Below, piece by piece: positions 43,037-54,278 of a stretch of DNA of 64,000 nucleotides. Where the stretch lies: positions 4,948,467-5,012,466 of the forward strand of contig CM030360.1 of NCBI GenBank assembly GCA_017893485.1, in the 5' to 3' direction. This DNA is from Hemerocallis citrina. Taxonomy: Eukaryota > Streptophyta > Magnoliopsida > Asparagales > Asphodelaceae. The position numbers and the translations under genes were made by a program. Under the pieces are notes generated by a model. That model was given only the letters and a program-made list of their open reading frames with translations, did not search any database and was not told where the DNA came from. Position 1 is the stretch's first letter; each line of letters starts with the position of its first letter.

Positions 43037-46000
43037 GATTTTTTTCGTAGTGACACACTTTTTGACTATAATTACCAAACTGACCGAGTTTCAAAAATAT
43101 TTATCCAACGAACCCATTTTTGGACACGTCAGCATAAAACACTATTGACAGAAACAACATATATTATTTTGATGTCATTATTGTCAATATCGGCACCTTT
43201 ATAAAAAAATCACATGCTGCTTTTTGGAGTAACGACGTTAATACATTTCACATTCAATTGTGAACTCTGGCATGAGAAAAAATTATAAGTGTGGAAGCAT
43301 CTTTTAACTGATGTCGCTATCCCCAATAACGATAATCGCATGCGAGATGCCGTATTGGGGATAGCGGCATCAACTATAATAGTTCTTGCATATAAATAAT
43401 GACACCCTTTTCTCCTTACCCTTTCACTTTCTCTCTCTCCCTCCATGCCTTAAACCCAAAACCCTAAAACCCTATATCACAAATCCCACTTCTTATCCTT
43501 CAATTTGTCCTCTTTCATATCCCAAAAAATTCATAAAATTCTAATCCTCATCCCCTCTGATTCCCTCATTTCTCCCTCCACTTAGATCTTGACGTCGTAT
43601 CTTCTACACCTCAAAATAAATCCAAAATTGTCAAGCAAATATTGGCGCTTATATAGCAACTTCCTCACCATCACCACCAACATCTATGCCGCTAAACTTC
43701 AAATTGTGCAAGGTAATCCAAAACCCTTAATTTCTTTAAAAATTCTCAGTTTATGCATTGAAATTTAAATCTATGTATGCATTTATATAAGTAGTGTTTT
43801 GAGATGTTGTGGAGATTGATATGAGTAGTTGTATGATTTGAGTAGTGTATTCCCAAACTCTGGAAATTTTTATATACTTGAATTGCACTAGTTTTCAAAT
43901 TTCTGAAGATTAATATGTATGTATGATTGGATGTATGTAGTGTATTAAGATGTTGTCCATATTCAATTGAGTAAGATATTGATATGAGTAGTGTATTGAT
44001 ATGATTAGTCAATAGTCGTATTTTTTATATATGAGAATTGGTATAGTATTTAAAATGTGGAAGATTTATGTGTATATATAAATGGATATACGCAGTGTGT
44101 TGAGTTGTTGTCCATGCTGATATGAGTAGCGTATTGATTTGAGTAGTGTATTTTCAATACAGAATTTTGTCCATGAAAAAAGATTTATTAATGTTGACAG
44201 AGAAGTGGTGCGACCGAGTAGATCATCACAACCGTCGAGTAGTAGTAGAGGCCAACCACCATCACAAGTAAGATGTGGTTATTTTTTTAGCACTGTATCT
44301 TAATATGTAATATCTTTTCTATAATAACAATAATTTATATTTTTGGTGTAGGATGTCGGTCAACCATCAACTTAGTTTGTAGTAGGTGGGTCGTCTTCCG
44401 TCGTACATAGAGGTCCATGTTCATTAGACACAACCCTACTCTACTTGCAAGAAAAGCATAGGTCTCAGGCGGTGTGAAAGAGAGAGACGAAGAATATGAG
44501 TCCCCAGCTACACACGACATTGCCAGTGCACCTCTGTATACACAACTATTTTGGTGAATTTCGATTTCTATGGAATGTCGATGTTGGCAAATGTAAAATG
44601 CGACCGCTCATTACTTATTACTCTTGTAGAGCATTTGAGGCCGGAGACATGTTCCATCTACCGGTTGGAGTGATGATGGTGACACTTCAGGATGTAGTCG
44701 TTATAGCTGAACTTTTGATAGATGGGGTTGTGGTGACCTAAAATATGGCCCTCAACAAAGTAGCATTGGTTAGAAAGTTTCTTGGGAAAGAGGTCGTTAA
44801 GGATGAGAAATGTGTCTTCATTGGCGAATCAATCCGATGATCGTGGCATACTAAGAGTTCAACGAAAGTTTGGGCGACAACCCGACCGATTTCGAACTTC
44901 AATGTTACACTCAGGCATATATCGTGAGTATGATTGGTGGTGTTATCTTTCCAAACTCATTCGGTGATGTTTTCCACCTAATGTACCTATTATTGATAGA
45001 CGATTTACTTAGGGTCGACTATTATAGTTGGGAAAGTGTAAAGTTGGCCTCCCTTTACCGTGCATTGTGTAACTGTGCAATGAGGTCGATACAGATGACT
45101 GGGACGATGAGGATATTACATATTTGGTGTTGAAAACGTATACACCTCGGCCGTCCTTGGATAACGGTTCTTTCGAAAAGTTGGAAGGTAGTTGATGAGA
45201 ACCCTGTTATAAGTGCTCCTCTAGGGGTTTATTGACCCGGTGGCCATACGTGGAAAGATAACTCATGTTGATTGTTGATGTATTATACATATGAGTTTGA
45301 TCAACTACGGGAAGAGTACGTCAATTGGAATCCATACACCCTCGAAAGGCTTGATAGGCTTCCTCTATTGTGCACAGCAAACATGCAACTGTGGATGATG
45401 AAAACTCCACTTGTGAACTTCAATATCGTGGATTTCTACTATCCGGATCGATTCATTCGACAATTTGGTGCGCAACAAAGAATCCCAAAAAAATCGCATG
45501 TGCGACTAAAGATTACATAACATCATCGGCCGGGTTGATTGCTAAATATTGATTGGGTCGATCATCATCGATCTCATGTGGCCATGTGGAATGAGAGAAA
45601 ATATGATTTGGTTCTTGAATGCCTCATACCATAAGATGAGTCGGAGCAAGAAGCGTACATGAAGTGGTTTCGGTGTGTTACATTTTTGTATATATCTCGG
45701 CGAACCACCATACCAGCGGGGATCCAAATTCCGATCCTAATGCACGAGGTCGAACCACAACCGACTCATTCTACTTTGCAAACAATGTATCAACCCAAGG
45801 CATCGTCGTATCGACTCTTGGTTAGTTACTATTTTGTTGACATTCAATTTTTCACAAGTTCCATTCATATGTTACTTATTTGTTAAGGCATAAAATTTCG
45901 TTTAACATGAATATATATTGATATTGTTGTAGATTGATAATTCTTGGGATATTCTACGGAAATGCGCTCGTGTGTTGAAAAGTAATGCTTCGAAGGCCGT

Positions 46001-47697
46001 TAAGGAATTATCGCAAGAAATCCTCTACTTGTGTCAGTTGTCGCTTGAAGAAGTTGGAGACATACCACAACTTAATGCTCTTTTTTCTCCGGATCAAGCA
46101 CAAGCTCAACCTCCACCACCACCACCAAAATAAGCTCAACCTCCTTCCCCACGACAAGCTCAACCACGACCATCACATGGGCAGCAGCGGAAAAGCGTTA
46201 CTCAGCCGAGGGAAGGTGCCCAACTTGGAGTGCAACAACGTGCACGACCATAAAAGATTGTATAAAAGGAAGTTGAGCATGAAGAGGAGGTTGATCCCCA
46301 GATACTTGTGTCACAGTTGACACAAGTAGAACGTACACGGAGAGCCCCAGTTCTGAAGAGGAGCAAGCCGCAACACTACACGCGCCTAGTTAATCTTTTA
46401 TGTAAAATGTGTTGTTGTTTATTGGCTCAAAATGGAGTTTGAAGCCAGCTCCTATCCCCTATTGTGTTTTATATGTTTTGGTTATCTCTGTACTTTGTTG
46501 TTCTTATTTAGGCATGATTCCTATCCCCTATTGTGTTGTGTCTAACATTGTAGTTGATTATGCATGATTACAACTTGTTGAGGTTGATTGGTGCAGCAAT
46601 ATTGTTCATGTGAATGTATGTTTTGTTCCCAAAAATTGTAAAGGTGTGATATACAGATTGATGTCCGTTGGTGCTATTGAGAATAACGATATCAGTTACC
46701 TGTAACGTTATTCCCAACAACGGCATTAGTTCAAATATGCCCACACACATATGTAAACACAAGTTATTATTATTATAGATGTTGATGCTATCTCAAAAAA
46801 CGACATCTGGTATAATTATGCCGTGATTGGAACAAATGACATCATGTTTTGAAAAATTTTGGAAAAAACTTTCACTCTTTGGAACTCTCTGTCTTCACAG
46901 TCGTTATTCCCAATAACGACAACAAACTAGTTGTTTCCGTAGTTGCAAATAGCAGCATCAGTTAAAAAAGATTGAACAAATTTTTATACACTAAAGATAG
47001 TTTTTTTTTGAACTGTTGCCGTTATTGTCAACAACAACAACAGTTAATTTAATGCCGTTATTGGGAATAACGACATCAGGTTGAAAATTTTTGGGCCAAA
47101 GTTTCACTCTATGGAACTTTCTGTCTCCACAGTTGTTAGTGGAATAACGGTATCAAAATGACTGTTGCTGGATTAGGGTTTAGGGATTAGGAATTTATGA
47201 TTTTTTTGGGATATGAAAGAGGACCGATTGAAGGAGAAGAAGAGGGATATAGGGTTTTACGATTTCAGGTTTCTGGAATGGAGGGAGAGAGAGAAAGTGA
47301 AAGGGGAAGGAGAAGAGGGGACCACTAATTATATGCAAGAACTATTATAACTGATGCTGTTATTTCCAATAATGACATCTCGCATGTGATTGCCGTAATC
47401 GGAGATAGCGACATCAGTTATAAGATGCTTTCACAGTTACAAATTTTTCTCAAGTGAGTTCAAAATTGAATCTGAAATGTACTAATGCCGTACTCCAAAA
47501 AGCAGTATATGATTTTTTTTTTAAAGATACCGCTATTGGCAACAACAACATCGGAATAATATATATCGTTGTTGCCAATAGTGTTTTATGCTTTTATGCT
47601 GATATATTCAAAAGTGGATTCAGTTGGAAAAATATTTTCGAAAGTGGATCAGTTTGATAATTATATTCAAAAAGTGGCTCAGTACATTAAAAAATTC
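43037..47697. mobile_element. Mutator-like element with long TIRs and a plant-mobile-domain gene, TSD TCATAACAC
   Basis: It starts GATTTTTTTCGTAGTGACAC and ends in the inverse of a related sequence (...CATTAAAAAATTC). It is flanked by a perfect 9-bp duplication TCATAACAC (43028-43036 and 47698-47706). The TIRs are about 410 bp (43037-43445 and 47290-47697) and include TGCTTTTTGGAGTA, GATGTCGCTATC and AGTTCTTGCATATAA in matching order. It has no MuDR-type transposase; the cargo is a decayed plant-mobile-domain gene. 43785-44165 is built of repeats of TATGAGTAGTGTATTGA. Confidence 0.93.
44205..46400 (+). pseudogene. plant mobile domain (aminotransferase-like / PMD) gene, decayed
   Basis: Landmarks in order on the plus strand: an N-terminal serine/proline exon with donor (QPSSSSRGQPPSQ, GTAAGATG near 44270); LDTTLLYLQEKHRSQAV; FHLPVGVMMVTLQDVVVIAE; VSMIGGVIFPNSFGDVFHL; YYSWESVKLASLYRALCNCA; FDQLREEYVNWNPYTLERLD; VNFNIVDFYYPDRFIRQFGA. 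These match the PMD domain found in plant proteins such as MAIL1/MAIN and in many TE-borne relatives. The frame is broken several times by stops and shifts. A proline-rich tail follows an intron near 45880-45932. PMD genes inside Mutator-like elements are known; this copy is non-functional. Confidence 0.85.
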
Positions 47698-47733
47698 TCA
47701 TAACACCAAGTGTTTTCCTACAACTAACCTAAA

Positions 47734-47876
47734 CTAGTATTATACACGTGCTGTGCACGTGGAAAAAATTGGGAGAATGAAAAAGGCAAAAAAAAAAAAT
47801 CTACCAGCACGTGCGTTGCACGGGTTGGGTTAAGGACAAATTACACTAAGGTCTTCTCCCATTATAGTAGTAGAGA
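47734..47876 (-). mobile_element. complete 143-bp Helitron-like element
   Basis: On the minus strand it starts TCTCTACTACTATAATGGG (preceded by A) and ends with hairpin ACGTGCACAGCACGT, then ATAATACTAG (followed by T). Insertion between A and T without a target duplication, the TC...CTAG ends and the 3' hairpin all fit. It is far too small to encode anything. Confidence 0.75.
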
Positions 47877-48061
47877 TATAAAAACAAAAAAACAAAAAAA
47901 CAAAAAAAACAAAAATCCAACAACCCTTTGGCCTTTGCTACTCAACCTCCTTCCCAAACTTTTCTAACCAACGAAGCTAGTAGTTTAATGCCACATGACT
48001 TGACCCTACCACTCTCATGCATGTTCCCTAGCTCCTCTTTCATACCACTTTGAAAAAATTA

Positions 48062-48075
48062 TATATATATATAAA
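48062..48075 (+). promoter_or_regulatory. probable TATA box of the OVATE gene
   Basis: A TATATATATATATAAAG run lies about 150 bp upstream of the start codon of the OVATE family gene, a reasonable distance for a plant core promoter with a 5' leader of about 120 bases. Confidence 0.5.
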
Positions 48076-48224
48076 GAAAAAACAAAAAAATTCAAACAAG
48101 TGAAAAAAACTCAATGCCATGAAACCTAATCTCCCCCCTCCATTATTGTCTCTCACCAAACAATCACTCCCAAATTTATAACTCCCCCTCTCTCCCAAAA
48201 CCAAACCAACACCAAAGAAACCAA

Positions 48225-49013
48225 ATGGGAAGAAAACTACTGAAGCTGACCTCCCTCCTCTTCTTTGGAGAGAAATCAACTCCCTTATCATCTCCTCAAA
48301 AGCTTCCATCATGGACATGGCCTTCATGCAAGCACCCCAGGACAGACTCACTCCGCTTCGACAACTCAACCACCACCACCACCACCACCACAACCACCGA
48401 CTCTGCCTTCACTCACTCCTCGGAGGACTACTTGTCAGCTGATGATACACTGTCTACCACTTCGGACGATGACTCGGAGACCGTGATAAGAAGTTTGGAG
48501 AGATCAGAGCGTCTGCTTTTCGAGCCAGGAGGTTATACTAGTTCCATATGCGACGTCGACGCAAGAAGAAGAAAAGGTGACGATGATGAGTGTGGGTTGA
48601 GTTTGGTGCAGTTTAGCAAGGAGAGTGTGGTGGTGGCAATGGAGAGTGTGGACCCTTACAGCGATTTTCGGAGGTCGATGGAGGAGATGGTGATTGCTCA
48701 TCATCATCATCATCATCATCGAGATTGTGAACATGATCATGATGATTGGGAGTGGCTTGAGGAGTTGCTGGTTTGGTACCTGAGGGGGAATGAGAAGAGG
48801 AACCATGGGTTTATTGTGGGTGCATTCGTCGATTTGTTGGTTGGGTTTGCAATTTCTAATTGTTGCAAGGGGGTAAATGAGAAAATGATTTATGAAGAAG
48901 AAGAAGAAGAAGAAGAAGATAGGTTATTTGGTGATGTTGTTTCTAGTAGTTCTAATTGCATGTCTTGTATTTCTTATGAGATTGAAGAGGATGAGAGTAG
49001 TGGATCATGTTGA
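48225..49013 (+). CDS. OVATE family protein (transcriptional repressor), intact single exon
   Basis: A 262-residue protein. The N-terminus MGRKLLKLTSLLFF and the block LPSWTWPSCKHPRTDSLRF match the OFP13/OFP15/OFP18-type group. The OVATE domain spans about residues 135-205: VAMESVDPYSDFRRSMEEMV, DWEWLEELLVWYLRGNEKRN and HGFIVGAFVDLL. Known OFPs act in the nucleus and cytoplasm as repressors that bind KNOX/BELL homeodomain proteins and TRM proteins, shaping organs and cell walls; that role is carried over from the family. Odd features are a threonine run (49-58), a histidine run inside the OVATE domain (159-165), where relatives have a short linker, and a glutamate run (223-231). It lacks introns, as is usual for the family. 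There are no breaks, and the ATG at 48225 is the first in frame. It is the only apparently functional gene in the window. Confidence 0.93.
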   Translation: MGRKLLKLTSLLFFGEKSTPLSSPQKLPSWTWPSCKHPRTDSLRFDNSTTTTTTTTTTDSAFTHSSEDYLSADDTLSTTSDDDSETVIRSLERSERLLFEPGGYTSSICDVDARRRKGDDDECGLSLVQFSKESVVVAMESVDPYSDFRRSMEEMVIAHHHHHHHRDCEHDHDDWEWLEELLVWYLRGNEKRNHGFIVGAFVDLLVGFAISNCCKGVNEKMIYEEEEEEEEDRLFGDVVSSSSNCMSCISYEIEEDESSGSC

Positions 49014-49424
49014 GATTTGATTCTAATTGAAGTATGACTAATTTTAGTTTAATCCTTTTGTTACACCTTGTTTTTTTTGTGTGCAAGGTTTGATATGTAG
49101 TATTGATATTTCAATGTAGTATATTGTAGGATTTATCATTTATGTGTGAGTAATTGATCTATTGTTTCTCTTTCTTTTTTTTCCCTTTCTTTCTTTCTTT
49201 CTTTCTTTAAGTTCTTTGACTAAATTTCAGAAAATCCTTTGACATTTCATCCAAAAATAATTTCCATCCTCATTTTTTTGGTAGCTAGTTGCCCCCTGAA
49301 AAATAATTTTAACCTTATAACAAAAATAATTAATCTTAAAGTTCAAAATCTTGTTTTCTTTACAATGAAAGAAAATAAAAGAAATAACCCTCTTAAACCC
49401 TTGATTTCTTATTTATCTCTAATA
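49014..49424. other. 3' flank of the OVATE gene, (CTTT)n run
   Basis: It contains the likely 3' UTR and a pyrimidine/(CTTT)n tract at about 49165-49208. No separate gene. Confidence 0.5.
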
Positions 49425-49596
49425 TCTAATATTATAATGGAAAAAGATCTTAGTGTTATTTTTAAATCTACCAACATGTGCAATGCATGTACATAACTAA
49501 TATGAATGAGGTTTCAGGTTCGAATCCTCCTTACGTCAGGTTTTTTTAATTTATTTTTTAAAAAATATTAAACATGCATCGCCTATAAATCACTAG
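49425..49596 (+). mobile_element. short Helitron-like element
   Basis: It starts TCTAATATTATAATGG (the start could be extended to 49416) and ends CATGCATCG-CCTATAAATCACTAG, followed by T. It contains CAGGTTCGAATCCTCC, very close to an RNA polymerase III B box. 172 bp, non-coding. Confidence 0.6.
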
Positions 49597-49868
49597 TATT
49601 TGACAAAGCCAAAAGGAACGGTTTCTCTAACACACTATATAGTAGTTTGCCTCTTCCATTTGTGCTCAATTAGATGCCAAGCCTAACTACTTTTTGGATC
49701 ACATTTATTCATTTTATCAGAACAAATTAAGTGTTTTGTTATATATGTTATAATTTTTTTTTTCTTTTTTAAAATTAGTACTTATTGATTCAAATTTTTT
49801 TGTTCATTGGTAAATACACAAGTAATTGCTTAGGCTAAAGCATAAGTACAACAACTACAAGTCCATAG
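49597..49868. other. intergenic, nothing recognised
   Basis: AT-rich, no supported feature. Confidence 0.5.
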
Positions 49869-50380
49869 TGTTAGGAATTTTAGGATCTTGTTGAGTTATT
49901 CGATGCAATCAACACAAACTACCAAACACATATGAGATCATACCAAACACACCAAAGCACACACAAATTTATCCCGGTTGGGGCTTTTGCCTTAATCCGG
50001 GGGAGAAGAAACCCAAGATATTATTCAACTAGAGAAGATACAAGAATATTACAATTCTCACCACGACCCTCTCTCAAGCCTCACCAGCAAGTACTAATTG
50101 TTTACAATTAGAAAATCACTCAATCTCTTCTTCAATGAAGTACTCTCTCTATTGGCTCTCAATGGAGGCCAATACCAACAATATATAGATATCTAGAGAA
50201 ACTCTAGTTTGATATCTTGATACAATAGTCTTTGGATATTCCTAAAGAGATAACCCTACGATACGAGCCGTAAGATCTGACTTGAAGTGCAAGTTGGGCT
50301 TCTCACGAATCACCAAGATCCGACCCAAATTATCCATCAGCGCCACACGCGGTCGATCGCACCTCAAGGTCGGTCGACCG
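49869..50380 (-). repeat. partial LTR related to the Ty1/copia LTR at 60458
   Basis: It starts (plus-strand reading) TGTTAGGAATTTTAGGATCT and follows the order of the 708-bp LTR at 60458 (CACAATCAACACAAAC-like, CCCGGTTGGGGCTTT, CAAGCCTCACCAGC). It is cut off at CGGTCGACCG, where the next LTR starts. The minus strand is the sense strand, by analogy with the full element. Confidence 0.75.
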
Positions 50381-51098
50381 TGTTAGGGATTTTCCACAAA
50401 AATCCCTTGCCAGGATCTTGTTGAGTTATTCAATACAATCAATACAAACTATTAAGGACATATGAGATCATACCAAACACACCAAAGCACACAAATCTGT
50501 CCCGGTTGGGGCTTTCGCCTTAATCCGGGAGAGAAGAACCCAAGATGTTATTCAACTAGAGAAGATATAAGAATATTACAATTCTCATCACGACCATCTC
50601 TCAAGCCTCACCAACAAGTACTGGTTGTTTACAATTAGAGAAACTCTCAAGCTTCGCCTTCAATGAAGTAATCTCTCTCTTGGCTCTCAATGAATGCCAA
50701 TAACAACAATATATAGAGATCTAGAGAAAACCTAGTTTGATATCTTGATACAATAACCATTGGATATTCATGAAGAGATAACCCTACGATAAGAGCCGTC
50801 ATATCTGACTTGAAGAACAAATTGGGCTTCTCACGAATCACCAAGATTTGATCCAAATTATCCATCAGCGCCGCGCGCGGTCGACCGCACCTCAAGGTCG
50901 GTTGACCGTCCCCCTCTCGGGAACTTCTGCAAAGTTGGGCGGTCGACCGCACCCCAAGTACGGTCGACCACAACTCCATCTGCTGCTACAGTTGTTGACT
51001 ATTTCCCTTACTTCTACTCCGTCTCCGATCATCTCGATTCCTCCATCGTCTCATCGTCTTCTTATCCAACATAGTATGCAAGACATAAACCCAATACA
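50381..51098 (-). repeat. near-complete LTR of the same family, abutting the previous one
   Basis: It starts TGTTAGGGATTTTCC and ends AAGACATAAACCCAATACA. It resembles the 49869 copy and the 60458 LTR throughout and includes four GGTCGACC-like palindromes. No internal region and no clear 5-bp duplication are present. The pair probably arose by unequal recombination or one LTR joining into another. Confidence 0.7.
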
Positions 51099-51429
51099 TA
51101 AATATATGAGTTCATCATAGTTTTGGTGCGCGCAGGACCAGCTAGACAGGTATGAGCAAAAAGTTTGTTGTTTTATTGTCCTCATCCATCTCTATCCAAA
51201 CTCAAGTTTAATAGTAAAGACAAATGCTCGAATATATTATTGGACATGGGCCAGTTATTTGCCCTTTCTTCCTATTAACCTCTAACCATTTGAATCAAAT
51301 TAAGTACATATATGAACCAAGCGAGTCGTTGCAGTACAATTCTAAAGCGTTATATGCTTCACATATAATACCGATTTAGTTGTTGGTATTAATGCTATAT
51401 ATATATAGAGAGAGAGAGAGAGAGGATAT
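51099..51429. other. intergenic with TA and GA runs
   Basis: It ends in a short (TA)n-(GA)n run (51396-51424) that is the left flank of the TIR element. No gene. Confidence 0.5.
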
Positions 51430-52492
51430 GGTTCGGGTGAGAACCATGTCCTGGGGTGAGATCTTAAGGGCCTATCCCAGCCACTCATCTGCTTAATCTT
51501 AACGGTCAAGATTTTTTCAATTAAACAATAAGATTAATTAATATTTACATTAAGATGGGAATCCCTTTAATTAAGCGCTGTTGACCGCGAAATAAAAGGA
51601 ATGAAGATCACAGATTATTACGCAACATATATTGCCTTTTTTATTTTATTTTCAGCCGAACCACAATCTTCATCAGGATGAACAACACTTGCGACGACGA
51701 CCAATCTTTGGATCACAAATTTATTTTATTTATTTGCACATATTTAGTTCTATTTCAGTAATGCTTATTTCAAGTCAAACAATTGCTAATTAATTTGATT
51801 ACAATTGCTATATAGTACATTGCAATGTAAATATTCATTTGATATACAATGACTAGTTAGTGAGTACGAAATTGCTATTTAGTTAATATAAAATTAATAT
51901 TTAGCTGGTATATTATATCCATCCAAGTTAATTGGTCTATAATTCATACCCTTCAAATATAGTTGCTAATTAACTAGTTCGAACTTGCTATTTATTTTGA
52001 TATAATTGCTAAGTAGTTATATATATAAATTAATTAAGAAATCCGAAGTTGCTATTTAGTACATACAATATTGCTATTTAATACAAAATCAATTGCTATT
52101 TACCTGTTTGAAATTGACTGTCATATCAATAAAGTAAATACAATGTTGCTAATTGGTGAATGATTGCTAATTGGTGAATGACATCGTCCTAAACTACAAT
52201 CTTCTTGTTCTTGTCCCGCGAGTTTGCAATTTTTTGGGCTAATTGATGATCTATTACCTTATTATGTACTTGCATAATAAGGTAATTGATGAATCTTCTT
52301 ACCTTTTCTGGGCTAATTGATGATCTATTACCTTTTCTGGGCTAATTGATGAATCTTCTTGTTCAATGATTGCTAATTGATGATCTATTACCTTATTATG
52401 TACTTGCATAATCTCAGCTATACAAAATGATTTGATGAGTGGTTGGGAGAGGCCCTTAGGTTCTCACCCCAGGGTTGGTTCTCACCCGAACC
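51430..52492. mobile_element. non-autonomous TIR element inserted in TA repeats
   Basis: The left end is GGTTCGGGTGAGAACCATGT and the right end is its inverse (...GGTTCTCACCCGAACC). The inverted similarity extends about 60 bp, through TTAAGGGCC and CCACTCATC. The interior (1.06 kb) is AT-rich with many GCTAATT / GCTATTTAG motifs and a duplicated TGATCTATTACCTTAT-type block (52240-52400). It has no coding frame. Both flanks are TA/GA microsatellite, so no duplication can be read. The superfamily is uncertain. Confidence 0.7.
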
Positions 52493-52500
52493 AACCCCTA

Positions 52501-52551
<51 letters not shown>

Positions 52552-52567
52552 GTTATATATATATATA

Positions 52568-52651
<84 letters not shown>

Positions 52652-52667
52652 TATATATATATATAAC

Positions 52668-52720
<53 letters not shown>

Positions 52721-52855
52721 TATATATATATATAAGTTATATATATATATATATAACTTATATATATATATACTTATATATATATATATAAGTTATATAT
52801 AGGGGTTATATATATATATATATAACCCCTATATATTCTATATATAATCCAGCTA
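52493..52855. repeat. long (TA)n with nested perfect palindromes
   Basis: About 360 bp of TA repeats, punctuated by AGGGGTTATATATATATATA and its inverse several times and by TACTTATATA / TATAAGTATA. The whole block can fold on itself. The apparent reading frames (YIYIYI) are meaningless. Confidence 0.92.
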
Positions 52856-53382
52856 GGATAAGTAACTCTCATATGTTAAAAAACATTTATGAGTTAGCCT
52901 GGTTTTGTATGTATATATACAATGTGGGCACATGCATGTTTGTCTTTTAGAAGAAGCCCCAAAGTACACCACAGAAAATAGCTAGCAATCGGGTGATGCA
53001 TCACTTCACATTTGAGCTCCCCTTGTATGGGACAAATTACACCAATGCATGAAGGAGACCAGATCGTGACTGTCTCTCTCGTACATCGTCATCAATATCT
53101 TCATCATGTATCGGTACAAGATCAAGTAACCAATGTATGGTCAGTCATCGGATTTTCAATCTGGTCAGTTGCCACCATTGGTTGATAAGCTGGTCGAGAT
53201 AGATTATAACTTAATTCCTAGGTGTTTTAGACTTCTAGTTGAATCAGTTTATGAATTTGATCTGTCCTTCAAGTTTATCGCAATTGTTTATATTGCAGTA
53301 AATTGACTGCATTTTTCGCTGATTTAGTTAATCGGGCTCAATACTGTCACTGTTTTTGTTAAAAGTATCAATATCGATCATG
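52856..53382. other. intergenic, nothing recognised
   Basis: No coding frame or element end apart from the target duplication TTTCA at 53383 onward. Confidence 0.5.
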
Positions 53383-54278
53383 TTTCATGTTAAGAAAATG
53401 AGGATCTTGTTGAGTCTTTGGCACAATCAACACAAACCACTAAGCAAGAATAAATCACACCAAACACACAAAGCACCACTACAAGAAATTTGCCATATAC
53501 CAACGGACAACTATAGTGACGGATCACTAAAACCGTGGGTACAGACATTGTATACCAACAGACGTATAGTAAACTGTGGGTATAGGTGGGTATATTCTAT
53601 AATTTATTTTCCCCCCAACTTTTTCATTTTCCCCCCAAATCCCAAATACCCCCAATTTATAGAGTATCTCTCAGGCTCACACCCATCTCTCTCTCTCCTC
53701 TCTATCTCTCACACCCGAATCCTTCTCTCCCCAAACCCTCTCTCCCCAAGCTTTAGGATCGAGAGCGTTAGGGTTAGGGTTTTCGAACGGATCTTTTCGG
53801 ATCGGGGGCGAATTTGAGGAGTCGACGTTGTCGCTGAGTTTTCAGACCGGAGATGTGAATAATTCAGTAGATGTGAAGCCCTCGTTGCAGATGGTGAAGC
53901 CGATCGAAGGTTTTGTTTGTTTGTTTGTTTGTTTGTTTGTTTTGTTTTAAAGATCGATTATTGTTTGAATCTGGTCTTTGAGTAACTTTTGGTAATTAAA
54001 ATGTTTGATGAGTCTAATATGATTGTAAATGAGGAATTTTGGATCTCTGTAGTCCGAAGATATGAAATGACCTTATTAATAAATTTGAAAATTTCTAGTT
54101 AAGTGATCTATTATTATATGACCCGTCAATGTCCATATTGAAGGGTTTTTTTCATTCTTATTATCAAGCAACTTCTACATCCAGTGATGCACTCCCCCAC
54201 CCCAAAAAAAGAAAAAAATAGAGAACAATTTATTTTTTCTTCCTATTACCAGGTTGTGTTTGATACTTTTTTTTGCAG

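Noticed and set aside
42639..43056. Gly/Arg/Pro-rich minus-strand frames
   Set aside because: Translations of ACCCG-rich subterminal repeats of the hAT element.
48040..48806. Minus-strand frames overlapping the OVATE gene
   Set aside because: Antisense shadows; tryptophan and methionine runs come from CCA and CAT repeats of the real gene and its leader.
49510..49530. GGTTCGAATCCTCC considered as part of a tRNA gene
   Set aside because: No cloverleaf, acceptor stem or A box could be built around it; only the B-box-like motif matches.
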